Shown here piece after piece: positions 1 to 10,898 of a DNA stretch of 64,000 nt. The notes under the pieces are model-generated. The model saw only the letters and a list, made by a program, of their open reading frames with translations. It was not told the DNA's origin and did not search any database. Made by a program: the position numbers and the translations under genes. Origin of the DNA: Malus domestica (taxonomy: Eukaryota > Streptophyta > Magnoliopsida > Rosales > Rosaceae); the NCBI RefSeq assembly GCF_042453785.1, contig NC_091661.1:28015501-28079500 (forward strand), given 5' to 3'. Within the stretch, counting starts at the first letter, position 1, and each line of letters begins with the position of its first letter.

Positions 1-229
1 TGGGCTTTTGCTGCTTATGTAACCAAGAAAAATAAAAGAAACTCAGAATCACATTTTAACTTTGCAAGAATGATTTTTATTTATTTTTATTTCCATTAAG
101 CAAGAATGATTTTTTTTTTTTATATTTCCATTAAGTAATTTTAGATACAATAATTAAAAAAAAATTTATTGTCGAATAAGTAACTTAGAGACATAATTAT
201 ACAATGGCACAGTTCATGCAATGGTATGA

Positions 230-2156
230 TCAAAGGCCAGCCGTGAATGGTACATTTGTAGCAGGCAACCATGAGCTTCCAGCAATGAAATTATCCACAG
301 TAAACTTCGATGCTTCCGATGAACTAGTTATAATTCGATAGCCACCCCACTTGACCCTGCCAGTAGTAGGTGCACCCGGTCCAATGTTCTTGTACTCTCC
401 ATAATACAATGTCTTCAAAGCAAAATCACCGCTCCACTGGAGCCACCCAGCTGGGTCAACCAGGGTGTCTAAAAAAGATTGCATAAAAACTGTGCGTGAA
501 TACTCCTTCCATGGTCTACCCAAGAATGTCTTGACTGAGCCGACGGACGATTCAAGGTCCAGTGCGGCCATGACACGTGAGTCGTGGATAGAAATACCCG
601 TGTTCTGGTTCGGGTCCGTTCGGCCTTGGGCTGTGATTGTGTTCTGTTGACCACTCATGGGTTTTCTTGCGTAGATCATGCAGTTTTGGAAAACAACCGC
701 AGCGTTGCCAAAGATAAAATCAACGGTGCCGTAGACATAGCATTCTCTGTAGAACTGTCGTTGGGAGTGGGTGTAGAGGGTATCTTGGTAGCCTTCGAAT
801 CCGCAGCGGTAGAAAACTGAGAGGTCGGCGCCTGATCTGAGGGCTACTGCTTGATGGTTCTCTGGGCCAGCTGTGTTGCGGAATGTTATGCCACGAGCAA
901 TGAAGCCTTCACCAGTTACCGCTGTAATTACACCCGGCCCCCAAAAAAAATCAAGAATTAGAAAATATGAATTTTTAGTATTACTTTTTGGGTTCAAATC
1001 TTTTAAAATAAACTATGTATGTCGTTCAAGGGGAACATGTATCTTGTAGTAGTTAAGTTCTAAGTTTATATGTCTGCTCGTAGAGGATTTTGTTTTTGAC
1101 TTTGTTATTTTTTTGTTCATATCATTGAGTAATGCATAAATTAACCGTTATAAATTTAAAAAGTAAAAGCTTATACCAATTAAAAGTCAACAATTTACCA
1201 CACCTTTTGTGCTCTATTGAGACAATTTCAATGGTACATACATTGTGACATTTGAGAAGACTAGTGATTGAGACAGAGAGTCATGACTTACCAACAGTTG
1301 CAGACTTGAAAGTTGTAGAACCTCCAACAACACTACGGCTGCCGGTGATAATAGTATACCTCAGTCCATCACCCAGCAGATAAATGTTCTTCAACTTAAT
1401 CTCAAGGTTTTCCTTATAAACCCCTCTCTTCACATGTATCACAAACCTCTTACTCCCACCCCTTGCGGCCGCAGCATCCAAAGCGGCTTTGATCGTCTTA
1501 TAGTTCCCCGACCCGTCTTGAGCGACCACTACGTCCGCTGTGGGCGTCGACTGCAACAGTTTCCTATCCCCAGGGGAAACCCAACTAGGATAACCCTCTG
1601 TGTACATATTTGTCACCGGTGAAACATTTGAGGAATTCCAAAGTGACAAAGTGTTACTTATCAGCTTGGACACATTGTTGGACATGAGCGGAAACACAAA
1701 GTCCGAAACCTCAAGCTCCACGAACCCAGCCCGACACGTGTCAAGGTTCGTGAGAGCAGTGCTGAGCCAAGTTTGCGTGTCATAGTCGGTGGATTTTGTG
1801 GCAGGGTCTATGGTTTGGTTGAGGAGTTTGATGGTTTCCTCATAGAGGCTCATGCAGTCAGCCCATGCAGCTCTTTCTTTCTTGTTTCTACACTTTTGCC
1901 CTAGCCACTTGTTGTGACTTTGCGCTTTGAGTGCTCTTTCTAATGTTACTTGGACTGCAAGTTTCTTGAAGTTGGATAGTTGTTTGGGGATAGAGAGAGA
2001 TTTTTCGTCTTGGGTCATGGTGTATTTGCAAGTTTCAGGGTAGGGGGTTTTTTTGCACCATGAATCTATGCTGCTGTGGAGAATGTTTGAAAGGGCAGGT
2101 GAGAAGAATAAAACAAAGGAGACACATAGGACGAATGAACTTAGATTTGTCGCCAT
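230..2156 (-). CDS. Pectin methylesterase with PMEI pro-domain (PME copy A1)
   Basis: Two exons: 2156-1292 and 921-230, with a GT...AG intron of 370 bp. The spliced frame is 518 residues, normal for a type I pro-PME. The chosen ATG (2156) begins a hydrophobic signal peptide (about residues 1-24); an in-frame ATG further upstream would place 62 unlikely residues before it and lies beyond a good TATA box. The PMEI-like domain spans about residues 28-180 with the family cysteines ([13 protein letters not shown] at 140). The processing motif RKLL (198-201) precedes the catalytic domain. Catalytic motifs are all present: QAVALR (312-317), QDTL (334-337), DFIFG (356-360) and GRPW (423-426). From family knowledge, the mature enzyme demethylesterifies cell-wall homogalacturonan and the pro-part holds it inactive in the secretory pathway. 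Its paralogue in the second copy (18041-20555) is dead. Confidence 0.93.
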
Positions 2157-2224
2157 TGATGAGTTCTTAGCTGGTTTGGTTGCTAGGGTTTGTGAGGGTT
2201 TTGTGTTTCGTGATAAGAAGTTGC

Positions 2225-2233
2225 TTATATATA
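2225..2233 (-). promoter_or_regulatory. TATA box of PME copy A1
   Basis: On the minus strand the sequence reads TATATATAA about 70 bp upstream of the chosen ATG at 2156. It supports that start over the longer upstream frame. A similar TATATATA run sits upstream of the decayed copy near 20620-20632. Confidence 0.6.
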
Positions 2234-3580
2234 GGGGCGATTGGAGAAATGAAAAATGGGGTGTAGTGGCGACAGCTGGTTTGGCTAGGGTATAGTTTGA
2301 ACGTGGAGGGATGATGGAGACAGTCAGATAATTTAAATCCAAAATAGTAAGACGAATTGAAAGATTCTCAATCCTCGTCTTATTAAACTATGATACACTT
2401 GCGTTGAAATAATGTGTTTAGAACAAGTATCATACATATAGTTCATTATTCAACATATCCGAGAAGAAGCTAGAACTTCTCAACACGACTGTATGTCACA
2501 TATATAGTTCATTATTTAATTAGAAGCACCCGGCCTGCAATTTAATAACATTCTCTTCAACCAAACACACAGATTATGGATGATGGTGGTCATGGATCGT
2601 TTTAAGACGTGTCTTAGTACTTTTTAGTTATTTCACACAACTCATATTCTTCTGACTAGTTGACATAATTCACATTTGTAACATGCTCAATTAGTAACCA
2701 ATCAATTGAGTGAATGATATATAATGAACGAACCTTATTATTAATTTTATAGTATAAAACTTAATAATACATTGCTATTAAACTTGTCCTCTGGAGTATG
2801 GTGGAATACAATATGTATATCTGAAAATATTTTGTAATGAACGATTTCCTCTACTTGTCCTTTAGAATATGGTGGAATTCAACAATCAACCGCCATGTAA
2901 AGTTGTTTACATAAAAAGATAATCTTCCTAAGTTATTTCTTAGAAAATTATTAGGCTCCTAAAATTGAATTATTTCTAACTAATGATAGTACCATGACAT
3001 TTGTTATTACATGGGCCATTGGCAATTTGGCATGCAAATCTGACTATATTTTAGATAGTTGACTTTAAAGTTTGAATAGTTCAAGCAGCGCCAATTCAGA
3101 ATGCGTTGTGCATATAAATAATGACCACTGTTTTTGTCCCTTTGATTAGTTTTAATAAGTTTGATGGTTTCAACATTCACGAGAACTCGTAGAATGTTGA
3201 GTTTTCATTTGATTTGTAACACAAATTCGAATAAGGTAAAAGAAGTGTTGAATCCTACAATTTCACAAACTTTGACAGAATAACTTATATTAAATGGTTA
3301 CATTCTTATTTGCGCCAAGACATTGTGTAATGAAATTTAATACTTGGTGAATTGTGCAAGTGATTAATTTAAGACGGTGTGAATATAATTAGTAGAGGAT
3401 GTGTCATTATCCGTTGCGTTGGTTTTATATAGCAAAGGTTGACATATGTCATCATCTGGTGTAATGAGCTATTATAAATTTGTTAAGAGTTGTTGGTAGT
3501 TTGTTATGTTGTTAAGTTTGATATATATAGCTGAAGGAAGAACTGTAGCATCATTTAATCATCAATCATAATACAAAGTA
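2234..3580. other. Intergenic spacer upstream of PME copy A1
   Basis: AT-rich, with no gene recognised. Much of it aligns by eye with 20640-21500 and 26330-26860 of the second copy (for example the stretch around 2985-3110 with 26335-26460). The copia element at 21504-26327 splits the counterpart. Confidence 0.6.
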
Positions 3581-3791
3581 CTGGTTTGGTACTAAGGTGT
3601 TTTTTTTATATAAAAAGTGGGTATAAAAAAAAGCTAAGCTCAAAAAGGTATTTGGTAAACACTTAAAAACAATTTATTTTCATAATTTTGGGTGAAAAAA
3701 AAAAACTAAAAACGTGAAGCAGCAAAAATGAGCTTATTCTCACAGCACAACATAAACAATTTTTTTTCAAAGCACAACAATACCAAACCAG
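3581..3791. mobile_element. MITE with CTGGTTTGGTA terminal inverted repeats
   Basis: About 211 bp, bounded by CTGGTTTGGTA on the left and its reverse complement on the right. The interior is rich in A/T runs and has no coding potential. The duplicated segment near 27085 lacks the insert, so it moved in after the PME duplication or was lost from the other copy. I could not fix the target duplication, so the superfamily (hAT or PIF/Harbinger) is open. Confidence 0.6.
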
Positions 3792-3928
3792 GCCAAACAG
3801 CTTTCAAGTTTCTCTCTCTAGTTCTTCATCTTTTTTATCCTTTATTGTTCTTTAATTTTTAGTTAATAAAAGGTAAGGAATTCAGGCAAATGAGTAATGC
3901 CTGCCGCTTTATGTTAGCTGGACAACAA

Positions 3929-4547
3929 TGTTGGAAATTATATGTTTATTATTTTAATTTATAATATTATAATATATAATTTTTGTGTGAATGAAAAATT
4001 TAAATTCAATTACATGAGTTGCATCAGTTCATTGGAATTTTGGCAACAGTCACACTATTTCAAAAAGGGGTGGCTTGAGTTCTATATAAACTCAAGCATC
4101 CAACCCATCTAAATGAATTAAGAGATGAGCTTTCTCCAATGTCCTTTACTTTTGCTAGTTAAATTCCGAGTCGTGTCTCAAGAATACGAATATATAAAGT
4201 TTACCAGAGTTCGAAGATTGCGGTGCTCTGACTTCGGATTGTAGATTGTTCACTTCTGGGAGACGGACTCCTACCAAACTACAAGCACAAGAGTAGGAGC
4301 AAAATTTTGTCTTTAGGCCATTGCACCGTTTTTTACTTTCTCTTTAATTTTTTAATTATATCGAGGCCCATTGTGCATACTATCCTCAGTTTGTATGTAT
4401 TATTCGTTGCTTAATGAATATTGTACTTTCCTTAAAAAAAAATTAATTATATAAATCGTGTACACAATTAATGTTGTGAGTTTTTATAATTATTGTTATT
4501 GTTAGAATACTTTTATTATTTTTATATTTTATATTATCGCTCCAACA
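3929..4547. mobile_element. Solo-LTR-like insert (TGTTGGA...TCCAACA)
   Basis: A 619-bp AT-rich block begins TGTTGGA and ends with its inverse TCCAACA, the TG...CA pattern of an LTR. It is flanked by the near-identical 5-mers aacaa and aataa. The second PME segment (near 27180) has no such block. A second piece with the same right-hand end lies at about 15799-15876. No internal region is seen, so a solo LTR is the simplest reading; a small TRIM is the alternative. Family unassigned. Confidence 0.45.
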
Positions 4548-5255
4548 AATAATTGTGTATATTGCTTTGCAATCTTTTCTTAAGACTTTATAATGACTTT
4601 TCTAACTAATACCATTCTGTTTGATTAATTTATTCAACCGCCACATGCATTCTCTCACATATTAATCTTACCATTTGAACAAACAGTTCGTTCCCAGGCA
4701 AATCTTGATTCATGGATAACGATATATATTATTTAAAATCTACACAGCTGGTGCTAAATGAATGAGCAATATCCATATATCGAATAATCAAATTGATTAA
4801 GTAAAATATTCACAACTTAAGAAAATTATCCTAACTAAGCCATCATCTAGTACGGGGACAATCTTATGTTTTCTTAATGTGGCCGCATGGTTGGTACAAC
4901 TTACAACACATACTAAAATCGGTATAGATAGTAGTAATGCAGGATTCTTCTAACATCTACCAATCGATATATACCAACTAAGGAATAGAAGCATGAATAT
5001 GAAACCTTCCATAAACATAAAGAAAATCAGTTGGTATATATTAAAACAGTCTTTGTTTATGAGCTTGGACAAAATAGATAACTCACTATTTTATAAAGAT
5101 CACACAAACTTTGACGTCATCTTCTATATTTCGAACAATAATGTTACCTAGACACACAAAAAGAATATTCAACTATAACAGAGGCCAAGTCATTCTATTC
5201 ATTTTTGGAATTTACGTGTTGACGTGATTATTTGGGTAATTATAAAGGGCATTGA
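4548..5255. other. Spacer between the two copy-A PME genes
   Basis: No gene seen. It aligns well by eye with 27190-27890 of the second copy, including a shared stretch near 4685-4780 and 27330-27420. Confidence 0.6.
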
Positions 5256-7397
5256 TCATAGACCCATTGTGAACGGCACACCGGTGGTGGGCAACCACGA
5301 CCAACCAGCAATAAGGCTACCGGCGGTGAACATAGACGCCACATTTGGACTGGTGATGGCATGAAAACCAGGCCACTTCACTCTATACCTAGTACAAGAG
5401 CCAGGTCCAAAGTTCTGATACTCCCCATAATACAAAGTGCTAAGGGCAAAATTACTTCTTTGCCACCGCAACCAGCCCGCCGGATTTACCAAATTGTCCA
5501 GATAACATTTCATAAAGACAACCCTAGAGTACTGCATCCACGGCCGGCCCAAATATGTTTTGTAAGAACCGGCCACGGGCTTTAGGTCAGCGGCTGCCCG
5601 TACCTGAGAATTGTGGATCGAAATTGCTGTGTTTTGAAACGGGTCGTTTCGACCTTGTGCCGTGATGACGTTGACTTGGCCCCACAATGGCTTTCTCACA
5701 TATATCATGCAATTTTGGAAAACTGCAGCTGCGTTACCAAATATGAAGTCTATGGTGCCAAAGATGTAGCATTCTCTGTAGAACTGGCGCTGGGAGTAGA
5801 CCATGAGGGTGTCTTGGTAGCCCTGGAAGGCGCATCGGTAGAAGACCGAGAGGTCGGATGCCGATCTGAGCGCCACAGCTTGGCCTTTTAGTGGTCCGGC
5901 AGTGTTGCTAAATGTGATGCCACGAGCAATGAATCCATGACCGTTTATGCCTAAAGAACATATTTTGTAATGACAAAACGATTAAAATAGTAAAAGTTAT
6001 ACTTTTGGTCTTACAGATTGGGTGAAATTTCATTTTGATTTATGTAATTTTAATTTTGACGACTTTTTAACTCTAAGATTACTTATTGTTCAATTCAAGG
6101 ATAATGGTTTATATTAATGTTTTTACAACTTCAAAAAAACGTAATGCGCGCGTGTGCACACACACATATATATTATCATTTATTTTAAATTTATTATTAT
6201 TAAATGGCAGGAGATAGCTCGACATCCAACACATTTCTATTAAGATATGAGACCATATACAAAAAAAAAATGATAAAATAATAGAATCAAGCTTGTTGAT
6301 TTCAACAATTAATTATAAACGAGAGTTTAGATCGTGACAATGGAAATTAGACTGACCATTGGAACCTCGCAAAAGTACAATAACTACAATTTTATGAATT
6401 GGACAAAAATTAAGTGCTCAAACTTAAGAAACAATTAGATCAGATTAAGCAAATAATTAGAGATGGAGAGAAATTATATGTACATACCAGCAGTTGCAGA
6501 ATTATAGGTTGTGTAACCTTCACTGACACTTCGGCTAGATGTGATTATTGTATATCTAATGCCAGCACCAACCAACATGATTTTACTGTTAGTGTTGCTA
6601 ACTTGAATGTTCTCCGGGTAGACACCTTTCTTCACATAGATTATAAACTTGCTCTTGACTCTTCTCCTCGCGGCTGCATCTAAGGCGGCTTGGACGGTCG
6701 AAAAATGCCCCGATCCATCTTTAGCCACCACAAGATTTGCCCTAATGTTTGAAGCTTGCAATAACCTCCGGTCATGCTTCGAAACCCAATTTGGAAACTT
6801 TTCGCTCTCATTGTAACTTTCTTCCGTGCCTAAAAGTTGCGAACCTATTGCTAAACTGTTGCTAATGAGCTCCGACACATTGTTACTGGACCTGTAAATC
6901 GGCGTTATGAAGTCCGTAACGTTCAGTTCCAAAGACCCTACTCGGCACGTGTGAATGTTGGTGAGGGCAGCGCTGAGCCAAGTTTGCGCATCAAAATTAG
7001 AACACTTGCGTTTGTTGCCTAAGCCTTCAAGTGTAACATTGAGCTGGTTGACGGTGTTCTCGAAAAGTTTCAAGCAATCGGCCCACGCGGATTTTTCGTT
7101 ATTGTTTCGGCAGTTTTGGCCATACTGGAAGGTGTATGTTATGGCATCGAGAGCTCTCTCCAAGGCCACTTGAACCAGCATTTTTCGGAACTCGGAGGTG
7201 TGTTTCGGGGGGAACCGGTGGATGCTATTCGACAAGCAGTAGTTGCAAGACTCTGGGTGAGGGGTTTTTCTGCACCACGTACGTATACGACTAGAGTGGC
7301 GGTGGTGACTTCTGGCTAGGGTTGTGTGGAAGAACAAAGAGATGAATATGAGTAAGAAAAATAAAGAGAAGCGGGCAAATTTGCGAATGTGAAGCAT
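5256..7397 (-). CDS. Pectin methylesterase with PMEI pro-domain (PME copy A2)
   Basis: Exons 7397-6488 and 5950-5256 with a GT...AG intron of 537 bp; the intron sits at the same codon position as in copy A1. The product is 534 residues. The ATG at 7397 opens a strong signal peptide (MLHIRKFARFSLFFLLIFIS, to about residue 29); an earlier in-frame ATG exists but adds a non-signal leader. The PMEI domain is at about 35-185 (WCRKTPHPESC, ADC near 108, TC at 150), the RRLL processing site at 210-213, then QAVALR (327-332), QDTL (349-352), DFIFG (371-375) and GRPW (438-441). All catalytic residues are present. It is more similar to copy B2 (28371-30256) than to its neighbour A1, so the pair existed before the segment was duplicated. 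Confidence 0.93.
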
Positions 7398-8946
7398 GGT
7401 TGACAAGTTTTGGGCATACACACGCACGAAGACACAAATTAGTGACAATTAAGTGGCTTATGATTCTAATAATTGTGTTCTTAGTGTTTAGTTATGACTT
7501 TATTTTAAAGAAAATTCGTATGTCTTACCTAAAATATTTCGATAATTACAAAACAGGTGAATATATGATTGCATTTTGGTTTATACGTCACCTCGAAAAT
7601 TGTAATGACTATTAGTACCATGATCACGTGAATATGAAGCCTGATCAAATAAAGCTGAAATGATTAAGAATATAGTCATAGTTACTTGCTACATATCCAA
7701 AATGGCATTTTCATCGCGTCACAAAGCTAAAGTATCTAGAAACACAAGTCGTGTAATAGAAAACTTCATTTGAATATTTAAAAAATATGAGTTTTAGACT
7801 ATAACCTTTTGTAAGATTAAAATCCAATTTTAGTTCTTAGTACATTTAATCATCTAATTTATTAGTTATATTTTGATGTTTTATTTATTTATTTTATTTT
7901 TATGTATTAATTACATTTAAATTTAATTTTTATTTCATTCATCATAATTAAAGAACTAAATATGTGCATATTAATAAAATTAAAATTTAATGTGGAGAGA
8001 TTAAATAAAAATACACATTAAATAACAAAAATTGAACATAACTTTTGATAAAAGCACACTTAGAGAAATTTTTTGAGATGACGGGAACTCCAACTCAACA
8101 TTGCCAGTTGGTGTTCTGAGCCAATGGTAATTTGACAACTGAATTTATTTATGTTTTATTATTCAATTCATTCTCTTAAATGATGAAACGTCACTCCGAA
8201 AACATAAAAATAAACAGAGCTAACATGTCTGTGAATAACCCTTCCGTTCCGTTTTGTTCTCAATCAGCCATCTACTTTATTTTCGGATGAACATCTTCTT
8301 TGTCACTGAAAAAAGAGGTGGAAAAGCCGATCTGTTTCATATTACTATCATATAGTTGTTTGGGACATTCAATGGTCTCTCCTTCGCCATACGGATATAC
8401 TCAAGTCTTGGTCCCTCTTATTTTCTGGAAAGATCTGCAGGAAATTTATGATTATCTCCGGTGATGCTTCTTGCCCAAATTTGGTTGTTTCTCCTCCTCC
8501 ATCTTGTCTGTATTGTAGATTCCTTTTGGAATTGGAAGACTTTGTCTCTTGCTTTGTTAGCTTTTATTTTCTTGGTTCTACACCAAAACAAAATAATAAA
8601 GAGGTGCTTTGCCGATTGTACTCACAAATCCCAGGCAAACAAGAACATTTTAATTATGGGTATGGTTTATCGGACGAGGAAGAAGAAGATTTGAAAAGTT
8701 TAACTCCATTTAGCTTTTTTTCGCTTTGGGACAAACATTTCAGTTTGTTCAGTAAGATTAAAAAGAAAATCCAGATGTCAAACAACCATTGGTTGGAATA
8801 ACAACTGACGTGGAGTTCTTAGAACCCCAAAAAATTTCTCGTACACTTCAAGGGATTAAATTGAATACGTAATCTAGCATCAGATTTTTTTTTATTTTTA
8901 AATTTTAATCTTTTGCAAGGACTAATGTTCAAAATGTTATAATAAG
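7398..8946. other. Spacer; one unrecognised open frame at 8448-8801 (+)
   Basis: Mostly AT-rich DNA. A 117-residue plus-strand frame at 8448-8801 contains an acidic run (DEEEED) and a lysine cluster but matches nothing I know. It overlaps another open frame, and no splice context or promoter is evident. I do not call it a gene. The stretch 7740-8060 shows nothing beyond AT-rich sequence. Confidence 0.35.
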
Positions 8947-9730
8947 TGTGGATGTAAATTTTCTCCTCCTCGATCTTGGACGATTTTGCACCTACAAAAC
9001 AACTAGCAACTTAGGTTAAGGCCAAAAACCTCACGCGCCCACGATGAATGGGGGGGCTTTGGCCGAAGAACCTCCGATGCCAAAGTTAGAATTTTAGAGA
9101 GAAATAGTGTTTAGAGTATTTGGGATTTTTTGTAAGAGTGTTGGCCTCCTGTTTTGGAGAGAAGAGAAGGGTTTAAATAGGGGAGTGGCTGGCCTCTTAG
9201 GGTGAGAGAGGATCGACCACCTAGCCTTGTTTGTGGGTTTTTTTGGTGAAAATTTTGGTTTAATTAGCCAATTTATTGGCTAATTAAACATGAAAGAAAT
9301 AAATGGGGGGTTATAGGATTAATTGACTAACTTAATTTGGGTAATAAAGTGGAAAACATAATAAAGGTGAAGAGCAAAGGGTGTGGCCGGCCTTTGACTA
9401 GTTTTAGGGTTGAATTGGATGTATTTTGTGGTTATTTGGATATAATGGATGGTTTAATTGACAATTAATGGGTTAATTAGGCAATAAACCCATTAATTAG
9501 CCAATTAACATAATTTAAAAGGAATGTGTTTGGGAATTACCTTGTAGAAAGGATTTGATGTGGTTGGATGAAATAGGTTTTGAATTGTTACCTATTTTGG
9601 GCACTTTTGACTTGGTTGAGGGATAATTGCCTACTGCTTGGGCGTAGGAATCCCGGTATGCCCCAAAGGTAGTTTTGTCTTCTTTTGTCAAAAATCTATG
9701 TGTCGCCTTGTGAATATTTTTGGCTCCACA
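8947..9730 (-). repeat. Left LTR of the Ty3-type fossil
   Basis: It starts TGTGGATG and ends CTCCACA on the plus strand. It contains two internal inverted motifs of the type ttaattagccaat/attggctaattaa, and its first about 570 bp recur at 15229-15797. Confidence 0.75.
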
Positions 9731-10493
9731 AATGCCCCCACACCTGTTGGGCTGCTCGCAGAAAATGGCAGCAGGTGTAGAGTTCTTCTTGCTTTAGGAA
9801 ACTTAGGACTGCTTCCTATTTTGATGTAGATTCTCTTTTTAATAGGAAATTAGATCCTTCTAGGAAAGGGAAATAAATTTCTCTCAAAGCCTATTTAAGT
9901 CCACCTTAAGTGGGTTATTAAATCAACTTTGGAGAGCGATTTATTCTACCTTACAAGAGAGAGATAGCTTAGAGGATATTTGTTCCCCCTCCTCTAGCAA
10001 TCTTCTACATCTTGCCCGTGCAAAGGACCGTCTTTCGTTGATTTCTTCGTCTTCTTCATGCCACACCAAGGTAAGAAAAAATTAATATTCCTTGTCTTCT
10101 TCTTGGATGGTGCTACTGCGGGGCAGCCATCGAGGTGGTGCGGCACGTCGGCTGGCATAGGCCAGGAGTCGGCTCGGCATGGGTCGAGAAGGTATTGTGG
10201 CAGGGACCACTGCTTTAAGCTGCTCGACTTGGCTAAAACCAAGGGCAGCTTGTGTGGCTGGGGCCGCGGATTGTGGCGCTGGGGCGCAGTGCTAGGCGAG
10301 TCACATGGCTCATGTTCTTTTAGGCTTTTGAACATGACGCGAGCTAGGCCGGTGATTGAGAGAAATGAAGAGGTTGCGGACCTCATGAGCTGCTGGAATG
10401 TTGGGTTAAACTCCCCTGCTGGGTACCACGAATGATGTTGGCTACTTTAACTCTCTTCGTCAGGAGAAACGTGGGCTGCTCCCAAAATAAGAG

Positions 10494-10898
10494 GTGAATA
10501 GGATCAAGGCGGATGCATTGGCTCATCCGATCACCGTTGTGGATCCTGCTACAAGTGAATGTGGGAAAAAGGATATTCCCTGCCTGCTCAAGAGATGCCG
10601 GCTGAGAAAAAACCAAAGACTTCTTTCGCTGCTTATGCAAAAGGATGAAAAGTTGATTGCTGCTTATAATCAAGTGATCCACTTCAAGAGAATCGTCAAT
10701 AGGCTTGAACCCCAAGTGTTGGAACTTCAAGGTGTACTGAAGATCAACGAAAGTTTGAATAAAGAAGTGGATGAGCTGCAGCGCGTCCATGTTGGTATTG
10801 GTGAAGTAGTTGGAGAAGTTGGTGCCCAGGCTAGAGCAGTCGAGGGTGATGCCGCTGCTAAGAGCTTCGCGGCTGCTGAAGGTGTGGCGACCGAATAG
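10494..10898 (+). other. Plus-strand coiled-coil-like frame inside the Ty3-type fossil (antisense to gag)
   Basis: This 134-residue frame is opposite in direction to gag and the RNase H remnant. It reads as a heptad-like helix (for example residues 41-105: KDEKLIAAYNQVIHFKRI, LEPQVLELQGVLKINESLN, KEVDELQRV) and ends in an alanine-rich tail. I recall similar antisense frames in plant Ty3-type elements, but could not check. It is part of the fossil, not a host gene. A second plus-strand open stretch lies at 10058-10435. Confidence 0.5.

Noticed and set aside
465-820. Small plus-strand genes within the PME exons
   Set aside because: Reverse-strand shadows of conserved PME coding sequence; the same shadows appear in the other PME copies.
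8448-8801. 117-residue plus-strand gene
   Set aside because: No family recognised, another frame overlaps it, and no promoter or splice signal supports it. Kept only as a note.
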